Below, piece by piece: positions 16,951 to 24,794 of a stretch of DNA of 64,000 bases (its first letter is position 1; each line of letters starts with the position of its first letter). Source of the stretch: Lachnospiraceae bacterium. GTDB taxonomy: Bacteria; Bacillota; Clostridia; Lachnospirales; Lachnospiraceae. The stretch is from contig SVEH01000002.1 of NCBI GenBank assembly GCA_015057455.1, positions 1 to 64,000 on the forward strand, read 5' to 3'. The notes under the pieces were generated by a model that was given only the letters and a program-made list of their open reading frames with translations, had not been told where the DNA came from and made no database searches. Made by a program: the position numbers and the translations under genes.

Positions 16951-17733
16951 ATGAGTGCATACAAAGTAGAAATATGTGGCGTAAATACAACGAAGTTACC
17001 GGTGTTAAGTAGTGCAGAGAAGGAAAGATTACTAAAGGAAATTAAGAAGGGGAATAACGAAGCTAGAGAAAAATTTATAGAAGGGAACTTAAGATTAGTA
17101 CTAAGTATAATTCACAGGTTTAATAATTCAAATGAAAATATTGATGATTTATTTCAAATAGGATGTATAGGATTGATAAAGGCAATTGATAATTTTGATA
17201 TATCACTTAATTTAAAATTTTCAACTTATGCAGTGCCAATGATAGCAGGAGAATTGCGCAGATATTTAAGGGATAACAAATCAATAAGGGTAAGTAGGTC
17301 AATGAGAGATATTGCATATAAGGCGATTTATGCAAAAGAGAATTTAATGAAAAGTACTTTAAAAGAGCCTAGTATAAATGAAATTGCGGAAGTTATAGGA
17401 GTAGATAGAGAAGATATAATAATGGCATTGGATGCAGTTCAAAGTCCAGTATCACTTTATGAGCCAGTTTGTTCAGATGGGACGGATGCATTATATGTTA
17501 TGGATCAAATATGTGATAAGAAGAATAAAGAGGATAATTGGATTGAAGAAATATCCGTAAATGAAGCAGTTAAAAGATTAGGAAAAAGAGAACGTAATAT
17601 AATAGATATGAGATTTTTTGAAGGTAAGACTCAGACGGAGGTGGCAAGCGAAATTGGAATATCTCAAGCACAAGTTAGTAGGTTAGAGAAAAACGCATTA
17701 AAAGTTATGAAAAATTACCTAGAAGTATTATAA
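16951..17733 (+). CDS. sigG: Sigma-G, late forespore sigma factor
   Basis: A 260-residue sigma factor. The N-terminus MSAYKVEICGVNTTKLPVL is diagnostic of sigma-G. Region 2 (REKFIEGNLRLVLSI, DDLFQIGCIGLIKAIDNF, FSTYAVPMI), region 3 and the region 4 helix-turn-helix (QTEVASEIGISQAQVSRLEK) are complete. It directs late gene expression in the engulfed forespore. The start is ATG 16951 after TAGGAGGT; the frame is open from 16906 but without a site there. The order spoIIGA-sigE-sigG is conserved in Bacilli and Clostridia. Confidence 0.97.
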   Translation: MSAYKVEICGVNTTKLPVLSSAEKERLLKEIKKGNNEAREKFIEGNLRLVLSIIHRFNNSNENIDDLFQIGCIGLIKAIDNFDISLNLKFSTYAVPMIAGELRRYLRDNKSIRVSRSMRDIAYKAIYAKENLMKSTLKEPSINEIAEVIGVDREDIIMALDAVQSPVSLYEPVCSDGTDALYVMDQICDKKNKEDNWIEEISVNEAVKRLGKRERNIIDMRFFEGKTQTEVASEIGISQAQVSRLEKNALKVMKNYLEVL

Positions 17734-17773
17734 AAAATATGTAGGATTTTCATATAAATAAGTAGTGTTTTTG

Positions 17774-17802
17774 TTGACATTAACTAACAATAATGATAAC
17801 AT
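17774..17802 (+). promoter_or_regulatory. Sigma-A promoter of the teichoic-acid-like cluster
   Basis: Perfect -35 TTGACA (17774-17779), 17 bp, TAACAT (17797-17802) with a TG at the extended -10 position. One of the best promoters in the window, 50 bp before the tarI-like gene. Confidence 0.8.
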
Positions 17803-17851
17803 ATTTTATGATTGTAAGTATTTGTAAGAAGAATTAAAAGGAGGAACTAGA

Positions 17852-18577
17852 ATGAATACAGCATTAATATTTGCTGGTGGTTCAGGAACTAGAATGAACA
17901 GCAAGACAAAGCCAAAACAATTTCTTGAATTAAACGGGAAAGCGATTATTATTCATACTATAGAATATTTTGAAAGATGTAGTGAGATAGACAGCATAGC
18001 AGTTGTTTGCATAGCTGATTGGATAGATTATTTAAAAGAATTACTAAAGAAGAATTTTATAACTAAAGTGAAATGGATTGTTCCAGGAGGATCAACTGGA
18101 CAAGAATCTATATATAATGGATTGAAGGCAATATATGATGATTGTGATAATCCAGAAGATTCGATTGTATTAATTCATGACGGAGTTAGACCATTGATTT
18201 CAGAACAGTTAATATTAGATAATATTGAGTGTGTTAAGAAGAATAGAACAGCTATAACAGTAGTTCCACAGAATGAAACAGTAGTATCTATTAATGATAA
18301 TAATGAAATTATATCAACAACAGAGAGAAGCACTGCAAGAATTGCTAGAGCACCTCAAAGTTTTGTGTTAGAAGATATTATGGATTGTCATAGAAAGGCT
18401 ATAGCTGAGGGCAAGAATAATATGATAGACTCAGCATCTATGATGACTGAATATGGTCATAAGTTACATGTAGTAGATGGACCAATTGAGAATATCAAGA
18501 TTACTACACCATCAGATTATTATATTTTTAGAGCTATTTCTGAAGCTCGTGAGAATTCACAAATATTTGGATATTAG
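17852..18577 (+). CDS. tarI: TarI/IspD-family cytidylyltransferase (likely ribitol-5-phosphate cytidylyltransferase)
   Basis: A 241-residue nucleotidyltransferase. The CTP-binding loop AGGSGTRMNSKTKPKQF (about 8-24) and IHDGVRPLIS (about 109-118) are typical of IspD/TarI. The wording around KTKPKQFLELNGKAIIIHTIEYF is nearer to TarI, which makes CDP-ribitol for teichoic acid, than to IspD. The neighbours are CDP-polyol phosphotransferase-family proteins, which supports this. The exact substrate (ribitol-5-P or another polyol-P) is inferred. A terminator-like hairpin follows, with possible read-through. Confidence 0.82.
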   Translation: MNTALIFAGGSGTRMNSKTKPKQFLELNGKAIIIHTIEYFERCSEIDSIAVVCIADWIDYLKELLKKNFITKVKWIVPGGSTGQESIYNGLKAIYDDCDNPEDSIVLIHDGVRPLISEQLILDNIECVKKNRTAITVVPQNETVVSINDNNEIISTTERSTARIARAPQSFVLEDIMDCHRKAIAEGKNNMIDSASMMTEYGHKLHVVDGPIENIKITTPSDYYIFRAISEARENSQIFGY

Positions 18578-18591
18578 ATATAGAATTAATA

Positions 18592-18633
18592 AACCGGAAT
18601 TTTCTCTATATAGTGATTGTTCCGGTTAATTTT
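18592..18633 (+). terminator. Possible terminator after the tarI-like gene
   Basis: AACCGGAA (18592-18599) pairs with TTCCGGTT (18620-18627) around a 20-nt loop, followed by AATTTT. Moderately convincing because the T-run is short. It may be partial, allowing the next genes some transcription. Confidence 0.5.
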
Positions 18634-18672
18634 GATGTAGGCCAAGAGAGGCTTTGATATAGAAAATTTATA

Positions 18673-18726
18673 ATTTAAAGTATGAAGTAATATTAAAGCA
18701 TGAAGTAACATTAAAGCATGAAGTAA
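18673..18726 (+). repeat. Three tandem 18-bp repeats
   Basis: ATTAAAGCATGAAGTAA-type units repeat three times at about 18-bp period (18673-18690 diverged by one base and a gap, then 18691-18708 and 18709-18726), 50 bp before the next gene. It could be operator-like or a simple minisatellite. Confidence 0.75.
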
Positions 18727-18776
18727 GAGATATTATGTAAATGATATGAAAATTTGATATAAAAGGAGAGAAAGTT

Positions 18777-19844
18777 ATGATAGAAAGTCCAAAGGATAGC
18801 GTATTACAGGAAGATTTAGAAATTATAGCAAATAGCAATATTCCATTAGAGGATATTAAGGGTAAGACAATACTTGTTACAGGGGCAACAGGACTTATCG
18901 GTTCTCAAGTTGTTAAAGCACTTTTGTGTTGTAATAGAATAAAAGATGCTAATATTACAATAGTGTCAGTAGTTAGAAGTAAAGAGAAAGTTGATAATGT
19001 ATTTGGAGAATTAGCTAATGATCCTAATATGAAATTTGTATATGGTGATATTACTGAAAAGCTAAATGTAGATATGGATATTGATTATATTATTCATGGT
19101 GCATGTAATACAACATCTAAGTTTTTCGTAACAAAACCAGTTGAAACTATACAGATAACATTAAAGGGTATGGAGAATATGTTAGATTTAGCACGTGAGA
19201 AGAAGGTTAAAGGTATGGTTTATATGTCTTCTATGGAGGCATTTGGATTAACTGATCCTCATTTGGAACGTGTATCGGAGAATGACTTAGGATATATAGA
19301 TATATTAAATATTAGAAGTTGTTATTCTGAAGGTAAGAGAATGTGCGAATGTATGTGTGCATGCTATGCTAGTGAATATGAAGTACCTGTAAAAATAGCA
19401 CGTTTATCACAAACATTTGGAGCAGGAATTTCATATAGCGAGAATAGAGTATTCGCTCAATTTGCAAAAAGTGCAATGAATAAAGAAGATATAGTTTTAC
19501 ATACAGAAGGTAAATCTGTTGGAAACTATACATATACAAGAGATACAGTTATTGCGTTGCTAATATTATTAACAAAAGGTGCTGTAGGAGAGGCTTATAC
19601 AGTAGCTAATGAAGAGTCTAATTCAACTATTAAAGATATGGCATTAATGGTTGCTAACGAGATAGCTAATGGAGAGATAAAAGTAATTTTTGATATTCCA
19701 GAGGATGCGAAGACTTATGGATACGCACCAGATGCTAATATGAAATTATCATCACAAAAGATGCAATCATTAGGATGGAAGCCAGAGATAGGTCTTAAAG
19801 ATTCATATTTAAGAATGATGAAAAGTATGGAGAATACACGATAA
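18777..19844 (+). CDS. Extended SDR: NAD-dependent epimerase/dehydratase family
   Basis: A 355-residue protein with a Rossmann glycine motif GATGLIG (about 36-42), a catalytic Ser in VYMSSMEAF and YxxxK in C-Y-S-E-G-K. These are marks of an active extended short-chain dehydrogenase acting on a nucleotide sugar. It lies where TarJ (a zinc-type alcohol dehydrogenase making ribitol-5-P) is usually found beside TarI, but belongs to a different family. It may modify a sugar or make the precursor used by the cytidylyltransferase. Substrate unknown. Confidence 0.8.
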   Translation: MIESPKDSVLQEDLEIIANSNIPLEDIKGKTILVTGATGLIGSQVVKALLCCNRIKDANITIVSVVRSKEKVDNVFGELANDPNMKFVYGDITEKLNVDMDIDYIIHGACNTTSKFFVTKPVETIQITLKGMENMLDLAREKKVKGMVYMSSMEAFGLTDPHLERVSENDLGYIDILNIRSCYSEGKRMCECMCACYASEYEVPVKIARLSQTFGAGISYSENRVFAQFAKSAMNKEDIVLHTEGKSVGNYTYTRDTVIALLILLTKGAVGEAYTVANEESNSTIKDMALMVANEIANGEIKVIFDIPEDAKTYGYAPDANMKLSSQKMQSLGWKPEIGLKDSYLRMMKSMENTR

Positions 19845-19857
19845 AAGGAAGGGTATT

Positions 19858-20604
19858 ATGTCACAAATAGAAGTATCTGTAATTATGCCTGCATATAATT
19901 GTGAAAAGTATATAGAAAAGGCGATAAAATCAGTTCTCAAACAAGAGGTTAATCTGGAACTAATTATTATTAATGATTGTTCTAAGGATAACCTAGAAGA
20001 AGTTGTTAATAAGTATATAAAAGATAGACGTGTTGTATATATAAAGAATGAGGCAAACCTTGGTGTTGCAATGACTCGTAATAAAGGTGTTGAAATGGCA
20101 CAAGGAGAGTATATTGCATTTATAGATGCAGATGATTGGTGGGGACATAATAAACTTTCAAAACAATTAAAGGTATTAAAAGAAAGTGGTTGTGTTATGT
20201 GCTCAACTGCAAGAGAATTATTTACATCAAATGGTGAAACAGTAGGAAAAGTTATTCCAGTACCAGCAAGAATTACATATAAGAAGATGTTATATGGTAA
20301 TTTAATTAATTGCTCTTCAGTACTTATAAAAAAAGATATTATGAAGGGCTATAATATGGAATATGACGATGCTCATGAGGATTATATAACATGGTTAGAT
20401 ATATTGAAAAAACACGGAGAGTGTGTTGCTATTAATGAGCCATTGTTAAAATATCGATTATCACCAGCAGGTAAATCTCGTAATAAGCTAAAATCAGCAA
20501 AGATGCACTATAAGTCACTTAGATATGCTGGATTTGGAGTAATAAGATCATGTTTTTATTTTGTAGCATATGCAATTAACGGTGTAATAAAGCATTATAT
20601 GTAA
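19858..20604 (+). CDS. Family 2 glycosyltransferase
   Basis: A 248-residue GT-A fold enzyme. It starts SVIMPAYNCEKYIEKAIKSVL, has LIIINDCSKDN (nucleotide-binding Asp) and the D-A-D-D metal-binding motif in FIDADDWW (near residue 83). A Trp/Asp-rich acceptor region follows (HEDYITWLDIL). No large membrane domain, so it probably works at the inner membrane face adding one sugar to a lipid-linked or teichoic-type polymer. It starts 13 bp after the SDR gene; acceptor and donor unknown. Confidence 0.88.
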   Translation: MSQIEVSVIMPAYNCEKYIEKAIKSVLKQEVNLELIIINDCSKDNLEEVVNKYIKDRRVVYIKNEANLGVAMTRNKGVEMAQGEYIAFIDADDWWGHNKLSKQLKVLKESGCVMCSTARELFTSNGETVGKVIPVPARITYKKMLYGNLINCSSVLIKKDIMKGYNMEYDDAHEDYITWLDILKKHGECVAINEPLLKYRLSPAGKSRNKLKSAKMHYKSLRYAGFGVIRSCFYFVAYAINGVIKHYM

Positions 20605-20706
20605 TTGAACAAATATAATATTATATATGATAATGTGTAATATATTATAACATATAACATATAACACATAGTATGATTAAAGGTAATATAAGAAAGGAGT
20701 GTGTAG

Positions 20707-21825
20707 ATGAACATTAAGTTTTTTGTAAGACAACTTATAAAAATGACAGTGCAATCTGTTGTTTTACCTGTTGTTTATAATGTTAGCAAAAAGAAGAATA
20801 TAGATGAAAAGTTAGTTATATTTGCTGATGCTCATCACACACAAGTTCCTTATAGCATGTCTTGTATGAGACAGGCATTTGAAGATAGTGATTATAAAGT
20901 TGTTGATATGTATAATAATTATCAAACAGAAAGTTATGTGTCTGTTGTAAAATCATTTATGAGATTTATGAAATTGTATGCTAATGCAAAATATGTGTTT
21001 ATATGTGATAATTTTTTACCAGTATCTTCATGTAATAAAAGAAAAGAAACAACAGTTGTGCAGTTATGGCATGCAGGTGGACTATTGAAAAAGTATGCAT
21101 ATGATACCTTAGATGATATACCTAAGTATTATAAGGGCAATGTATATAAGAACTATACATTAACAGTTTGTAGTGCACCTATATGTATACCAGTTTATGA
21201 AAGAGCAATGAAACAGGAAAGGGGCACAGTTAAAGCAACAGGACTTAGTAGAAGTGATTTGTATTTTGATGAGAATTATATAGAGAGTTGTAAGGAAGAG
21301 TTTTATAAAGAATATCCAGAGGCAAAAGGTAAAAAGGTACTTTTGTGGGCACCGACATTTAGAGGTAAAGCTCTTGAACCTTATGTTTTAGGAATAGAAG
21401 ATGTTGATAAGATGAAGGAGCAACTAGGAGAAGAGTGGTATGTTATATCCAAAATGCATCCGCATGTTGAAGATAAACAAAAGAAGTCTAGTTGTGTTAT
21501 TCCAACAGAGAGATTATTGCCAGTAGTAGATATGCTTATGGCAGATTATTCGTCAGTTATATTTGATTATGTGTTATTGCATAAACCTATGGTATTATTT
21601 GTACCAGATTATGACGAATATATACAAACTAGAGGTTTATATATTGATTTAAAAGATATTCCAGCAACATTAGTTACAGAGGGCCATAAATTACAAGAAG
21701 CCGTATTAGAAGAATGTAATAATTTTGATATAGATAAGGTTAGAGAATTTTCTAATGTTTATATGGGAGCATGTGACGGTAATGCAACGAGAAGAATACT
21801 TGATGAAATTGGTGCTGAAATTTAA
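20707..21825 (+). CDS. CDP-glycerol/CDP-ribitol phosphotransferase family protein (TagB/TagF-like)
   Basis: A 372-residue member of the Glyphos_transf family. Motifs: VQLWHAGGLLKKYAYD, LLWAPTFRG, SKMHPH and MADYSSVIFDY, the last two holding the active-site His and the nucleotide-binding Ser/Asp region. Such enzymes add polyol phosphate from CDP-glycerol or CDP-ribitol to a lipid-linked primer at the cytoplasmic membrane. It is short for a full polymerase (about 600-750), so a primase (TagB) or a single-domain polymerase are both possible. A paralogue follows. Confidence 0.85.
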   Translation: MNIKFFVRQLIKMTVQSVVLPVVYNVSKKKNIDEKLVIFADAHHTQVPYSMSCMRQAFEDSDYKVVDMYNNYQTESYVSVVKSFMRFMKLYANAKYVFICDNFLPVSSCNKRKETTVVQLWHAGGLLKKYAYDTLDDIPKYYKGNVYKNYTLTVCSAPICIPVYERAMKQERGTVKATGLSRSDLYFDENYIESCKEEFYKEYPEAKGKKVLLWAPTFRGKALEPYVLGIEDVDKMKEQLGEEWYVISKMHPHVEDKQKKSSCVIPTERLLPVVDMLMADYSSVIFDYVLLHKPMVLFVPDYDEYIQTRGLYIDLKDIPATLVTEGHKLQEAVLEECNNFDIDKVREFSNVYMGACDGNATRRILDEIGAEI

Positions 21826-21858
21826 TTAGTAGGATATATAGAAAGGTCTTAATAAGAC

Positions 21859-23091
21859 ATGAAGAAAAAGATTTTAAAACAATATAAGAAATTTAGACAT
21901 AGTGTAAGACTTGCATTAGAATCTAATGAAGTAATAGATGATATGTATCTTGCATCAAAGGCTAAGGCATTAGATAAGCAACACAAAGATATGGAGATTA
22001 ATTCCAAGAAGATTGTGTTCACTAATTATATGGGACGAGGATATGGTTGTAATTGTAAGTATCTTGTTGAAGAAATTATAAGTGAAGGATTAGACTATGA
22101 ATTAGTTTGGTTGATGAATGAGAATGAGGATTCAAGTGTATTTCCTAAAGAGGTACGATTGGTTAATTATAAATCAGACGAGGCTTTATATGAATTATCT
22201 ACATCTAAGTTTCTTATAAGTAATTATCATTTGAATTATTTTATAAAAAAGGGATTTAGAAAAAAAGAAGAACAAGTGTACATTCAGATGTGGCATGGTT
22301 CATTTGGTATTAAGAAAATAGAAAGACATGTACCAGGACTTACAGAAAGCAAAATGTGGACAAAGATAGCAAAGATTAACTCAGAAATGACAGATTATTG
22401 GATATCAAATTCAGATTTTGAGTCAGATATTTATAAAAGTGCATTTTGGGAAGTAAAGAATATACAGATGTTAGGACATCCTAGAAATGATATATTTTTT
22501 AAGGATAATACACGACTAATAAGTAAAGTATTAGGTAAGTATGGTGTGGATATAGATAAGAAAATAGCATTATATATGCCAACTTTTAGAGAAGATTATA
22601 GACTAGATTGTTACGATATTGATATAGATAGATTATGTGAGACTCTTGAAGATAAATTTGGTGGGGAATGGATAGTTTTACTAAGATTACATCCAAGAAT
22701 AGCTAATTTAAAAGAGCGATTTATGTCACAATATCATAATAATAGAGTTGTAGATGTTACCAAGTATGATGATGTACAAGAATTGATTGCATCTGCAGAT
22801 ATAATGATTTCAGATTATTCAAGTTGTATATTTGATTATTTATTAACTAAAAAACCAGGTTTTATTTATGCAACTGATATGGATAAATATGATAGTGAAA
22901 GAGGATTCTATTATTCGTTGTATGATACGCCTTTTTCTATTTGCAAGAATAATGAACAGTTATGTGATGCAATACAACTATTTGATGAAGATAAGTATAT
23001 TGCAAAAGTAGATAGATTTTTACAAGAAAAAGGGTCTATCGAAGATGGTAATGCAGCATCAAAGTTAATAGAATTTATAGAAAACCTATAA
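21859..23091 (+). CDS. Second CDP-polyol phosphotransferase family protein
   Basis: A 410-residue Glyphos_transf protein, a distant paralogue of the preceding gene. It shows IQMWHGSFGIKKIERH, YMPTFREDY, LLRLHPR and ISDYSSCIFDY in the same order, so both predicted catalytic His are present. The spacing is 33 bp with its own ribosome binding site. Two consecutive enzymes suggest a primase and polymerase pair, or addition of two different polyol phosphates. Substrates are not deducible from sequence. Confidence 0.85.
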   Translation: MKKKILKQYKKFRHSVRLALESNEVIDDMYLASKAKALDKQHKDMEINSKKIVFTNYMGRGYGCNCKYLVEEIISEGLDYELVWLMNENEDSSVFPKEVRLVNYKSDEALYELSTSKFLISNYHLNYFIKKGFRKKEEQVYIQMWHGSFGIKKIERHVPGLTESKMWTKIAKINSEMTDYWISNSDFESDIYKSAFWEVKNIQMLGHPRNDIFFKDNTRLISKVLGKYGVDIDKKIALYMPTFREDYRLDCYDIDIDRLCETLEDKFGGEWIVLLRLHPRIANLKERFMSQYHNNRVVDVTKYDDVQELIASADIMISDYSSCIFDYLLTKKPGFIYATDMDKYDSERGFYYSLYDTPFSICKNNEQLCDAIQLFDEDKYIAKVDRFLQEKGSIEDGNAASKLIEFIENL

Positions 23092-23118
23092 AATTAATAT
23101 AAATGAAATTATAGTAAT

Positions 23119-23148
23119 TTGTTAAAGAGTACGAAAATATAGTATAAT
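23119..23148 (+). promoter_or_regulatory. Sigma-A promoter of nrdR
   Basis: TTGTTA (23119-23124), 18 bp, TATAAT (23143-23148), 94 bp before the nrdR start. No NrdR-box pair was recognised around it. Confidence 0.5.
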
Positions 23149-23242
23149 AGACTATATAAGAATCAATTAATATAGGATATAAATGCAATCTGCTCTTTAA
23201 ATGATAATAAAAGCAAAAAATAAAAAAAATGGAGGTCAATAT

Positions 23243-23701
23243 ATGAAATGTCCTTATTGTGGAGTAGAAAATACAAGAGTAATTGATTCAAGACCAGCTG
23301 ATGATGGAGCAAGTATCAGAAGACGTCGACAATGTGATGCATGCGATAAGAGGTTTACGACATATGAAAAAGTAGAAACTATTCCAATTATGATAGTAAA
23401 AAAAGATATGACGAGAGAAGAATATAATCGTTCAAAAATAGAAGCAGGAATTATAAGGTCATGTCATAAATTACCTATTTCAGCAGAGCAAATTAAGTGT
23501 ACTGTAGATGAAATAGAAAAAGAGATTTTTGCAATGGATGAAAAAGAAATAGAAAGTAAGATTATTGGTGGTATTCTAATTGATAAATTAAAGGAACTAA
23601 ATCCAGTAGCATATGTTCGTTTTGCATCTATTTATAAGGAATTTAAAGATGTTAATACATTTATGGACGAAATAAAACTGTTTTTAGATAATAGCAAATA
23701 G
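23243..23701 (+). CDS. nrdR: NrdR, repressor of ribonucleotide reductase genes
   Basis: A 152-residue regulator with an N-terminal zinc ribbon (C3, C6, C31, C34 in CPYC...CDAC, with the Arg-rich RRRR patch that contacts NrdR boxes) and an ATP-cone domain (about 46-136) that senses ATP/dATP. It represses nrd operons when dATP is high. The start ATG 23243 follows GGAGG by 7 nt and gives the invariant MKCPYC N-terminus; the frame is open upstream from 23201. Target genes are not in the window. Confidence 0.96.
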   Translation: MKCPYCGVENTRVIDSRPADDGASIRRRRQCDACDKRFTTYEKVETIPIMIVKKDMTREEYNRSKIEAGIIRSCHKLPISAEQIKCTVDEIEKEIFAMDEKEIESKIIGGILIDKLKELNPVAYVRFASIYKEFKDVNTFMDEIKLFLDNSK

Positions 23702-23753
23702 ATTTTTAATAAAAATATGTTAGTCTATAATTCTAATTGAACGGAGGATTAGT

Positions 23754-24692
23754 ATGAAAAATAAACTCTTTATTTTATTGGTAATGATATTATGTGTGAC
23801 GTTATGTGTGCCTTGTTATGCACAGAATATTAAAAGTGATAAAGAAATTGAAGAAGAAAAAGATGTTACTGTAAAAAGTGAAGTAGTTATTGATGATGTG
23901 TATGCTAGTGAGAAGGATCCAGTAACAGGAGACTTAGTAGTAAAGTTACCAAAGGGGCCGGTTATTAGAGCAGCAGGTAAATTTGAGGATACAATTAGAT
24001 TAATGATAAGACCAATTAAGAAAGAGAAGAAGAGACAAGAATGGAACTGGTTGCAAGGGATAACAAAAAAAGTTGGAGTTAATAAAAGTGCATATGACAT
24101 ATTTTTTGTTAATTCCAAAGGAATAAGAGTTGAAGCAGGTAGAGGGTGTGAAGTTTCTGTTATCTCAAATGAAAAAAGACAGGATGTATTTGTATATTAC
24201 ATAGAAAATAGTGGAGATAAAAGGCAGTTAAAATCCTACATAGAGGAATATGTAGTAAAGTTCAAAATGGTTAAGAATGGTTATTATACTCTTCTTGTTA
24301 AAAATGGTGATAAAGAGTTAGAAGAGGACTTTTCAAAAGGTGATGATGACAAGTCTGATAAAGATAAAGATAAAGATAAACAGGAAGAAGACGATGAGTT
24401 ATCTGATAAAGATAAACAAGACGACGATGATGATAAGGATCAAGAGGAAGAAGACAATGAGGAAGAAGATGATGATGACTCAGAAGATGATAAAGAGCCA
24501 GATGGAGCAGCTCTAGATGATGATTTACAAGAATTAACAGCACAGAGTGAGCAAATAGATATAAAAGTATTAGTTATTGCAATAACAATTTTAGTTCTTT
24601 TATTATTCTTAATTTTCTTCCTTTGGAAAAAGAAGAAAAAAGAGGAAGAAGAAGAGGGAGAAGGAGAAAATCAGTCGAAAAAAAATGAATAA
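23754..24692 (+). CDS. Unrecognised secreted/membrane-anchored protein with acidic stalk
   Basis: A 312-residue protein I do not recognise. It has a signal peptide (about 1-23, ending CYA), a folded-looking domain (about 40-185) with several beta-like segments, a stalk of nearly pure Asp/Glu/Lys (about 185-265), a membrane helix (about 271-293) and a short KKKKKEEEEE-type cytoplasmic tail. The topology is outside domain, acidic stalk, one membrane pass. Parts of the stalk are encoded by GATAAA microrepeats. It is monocistronic between nrdR and comM, with a strong terminator. Function unknown; the layout suggests a surface receptor or adaptor. Confidence 0.75.
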   Translation: MKNKLFILLVMILCVTLCVPCYAQNIKSDKEIEEEKDVTVKSEVVIDDVYASEKDPVTGDLVVKLPKGPVIRAAGKFEDTIRLMIRPIKKEKKRQEWNWLQGITKKVGVNKSAYDIFFVNSKGIRVEAGRGCEVSVISNEKRQDVFVYYIENSGDKRQLKSYIEEYVVKFKMVKNGYYTLLVKNGDKELEEDFSKGDDDKSDKDKDKDKQEEDDELSDKDKQDDDDDKDQEEEDNEEEDDDDSEDDKEPDGAALDDDLQELTAQSEQIDIKVLVIAITILVLLLFLIFFLWKKKKKEEEEEGEGENQSKKNE

Positions 24693-24699
24693 AAAGATA

Positions 24700-24743
24700 A
24701 AGTATTACAAGTCGGAATTTTAATTTCGACTTGTAATACTTTA
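24700..24743 (+). terminator. Terminator after the acidic membrane protein gene
   Basis: A 15-bp perfect stem (24700-24714 with 24727-24741) with an AT-rich loop, ending in TTTA. It could act in both directions. Confidence 0.85.
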
Positions 24744-24794
24744 ATATAGGTGTTATAATTGTTTTCGGAGATGTTGGAAGGGAGATTATAACAT

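Noticed and set aside
18673-18726. Short CRISPR-like array
   Set aside because: Units are tandem without spacers and no cas genes are present.
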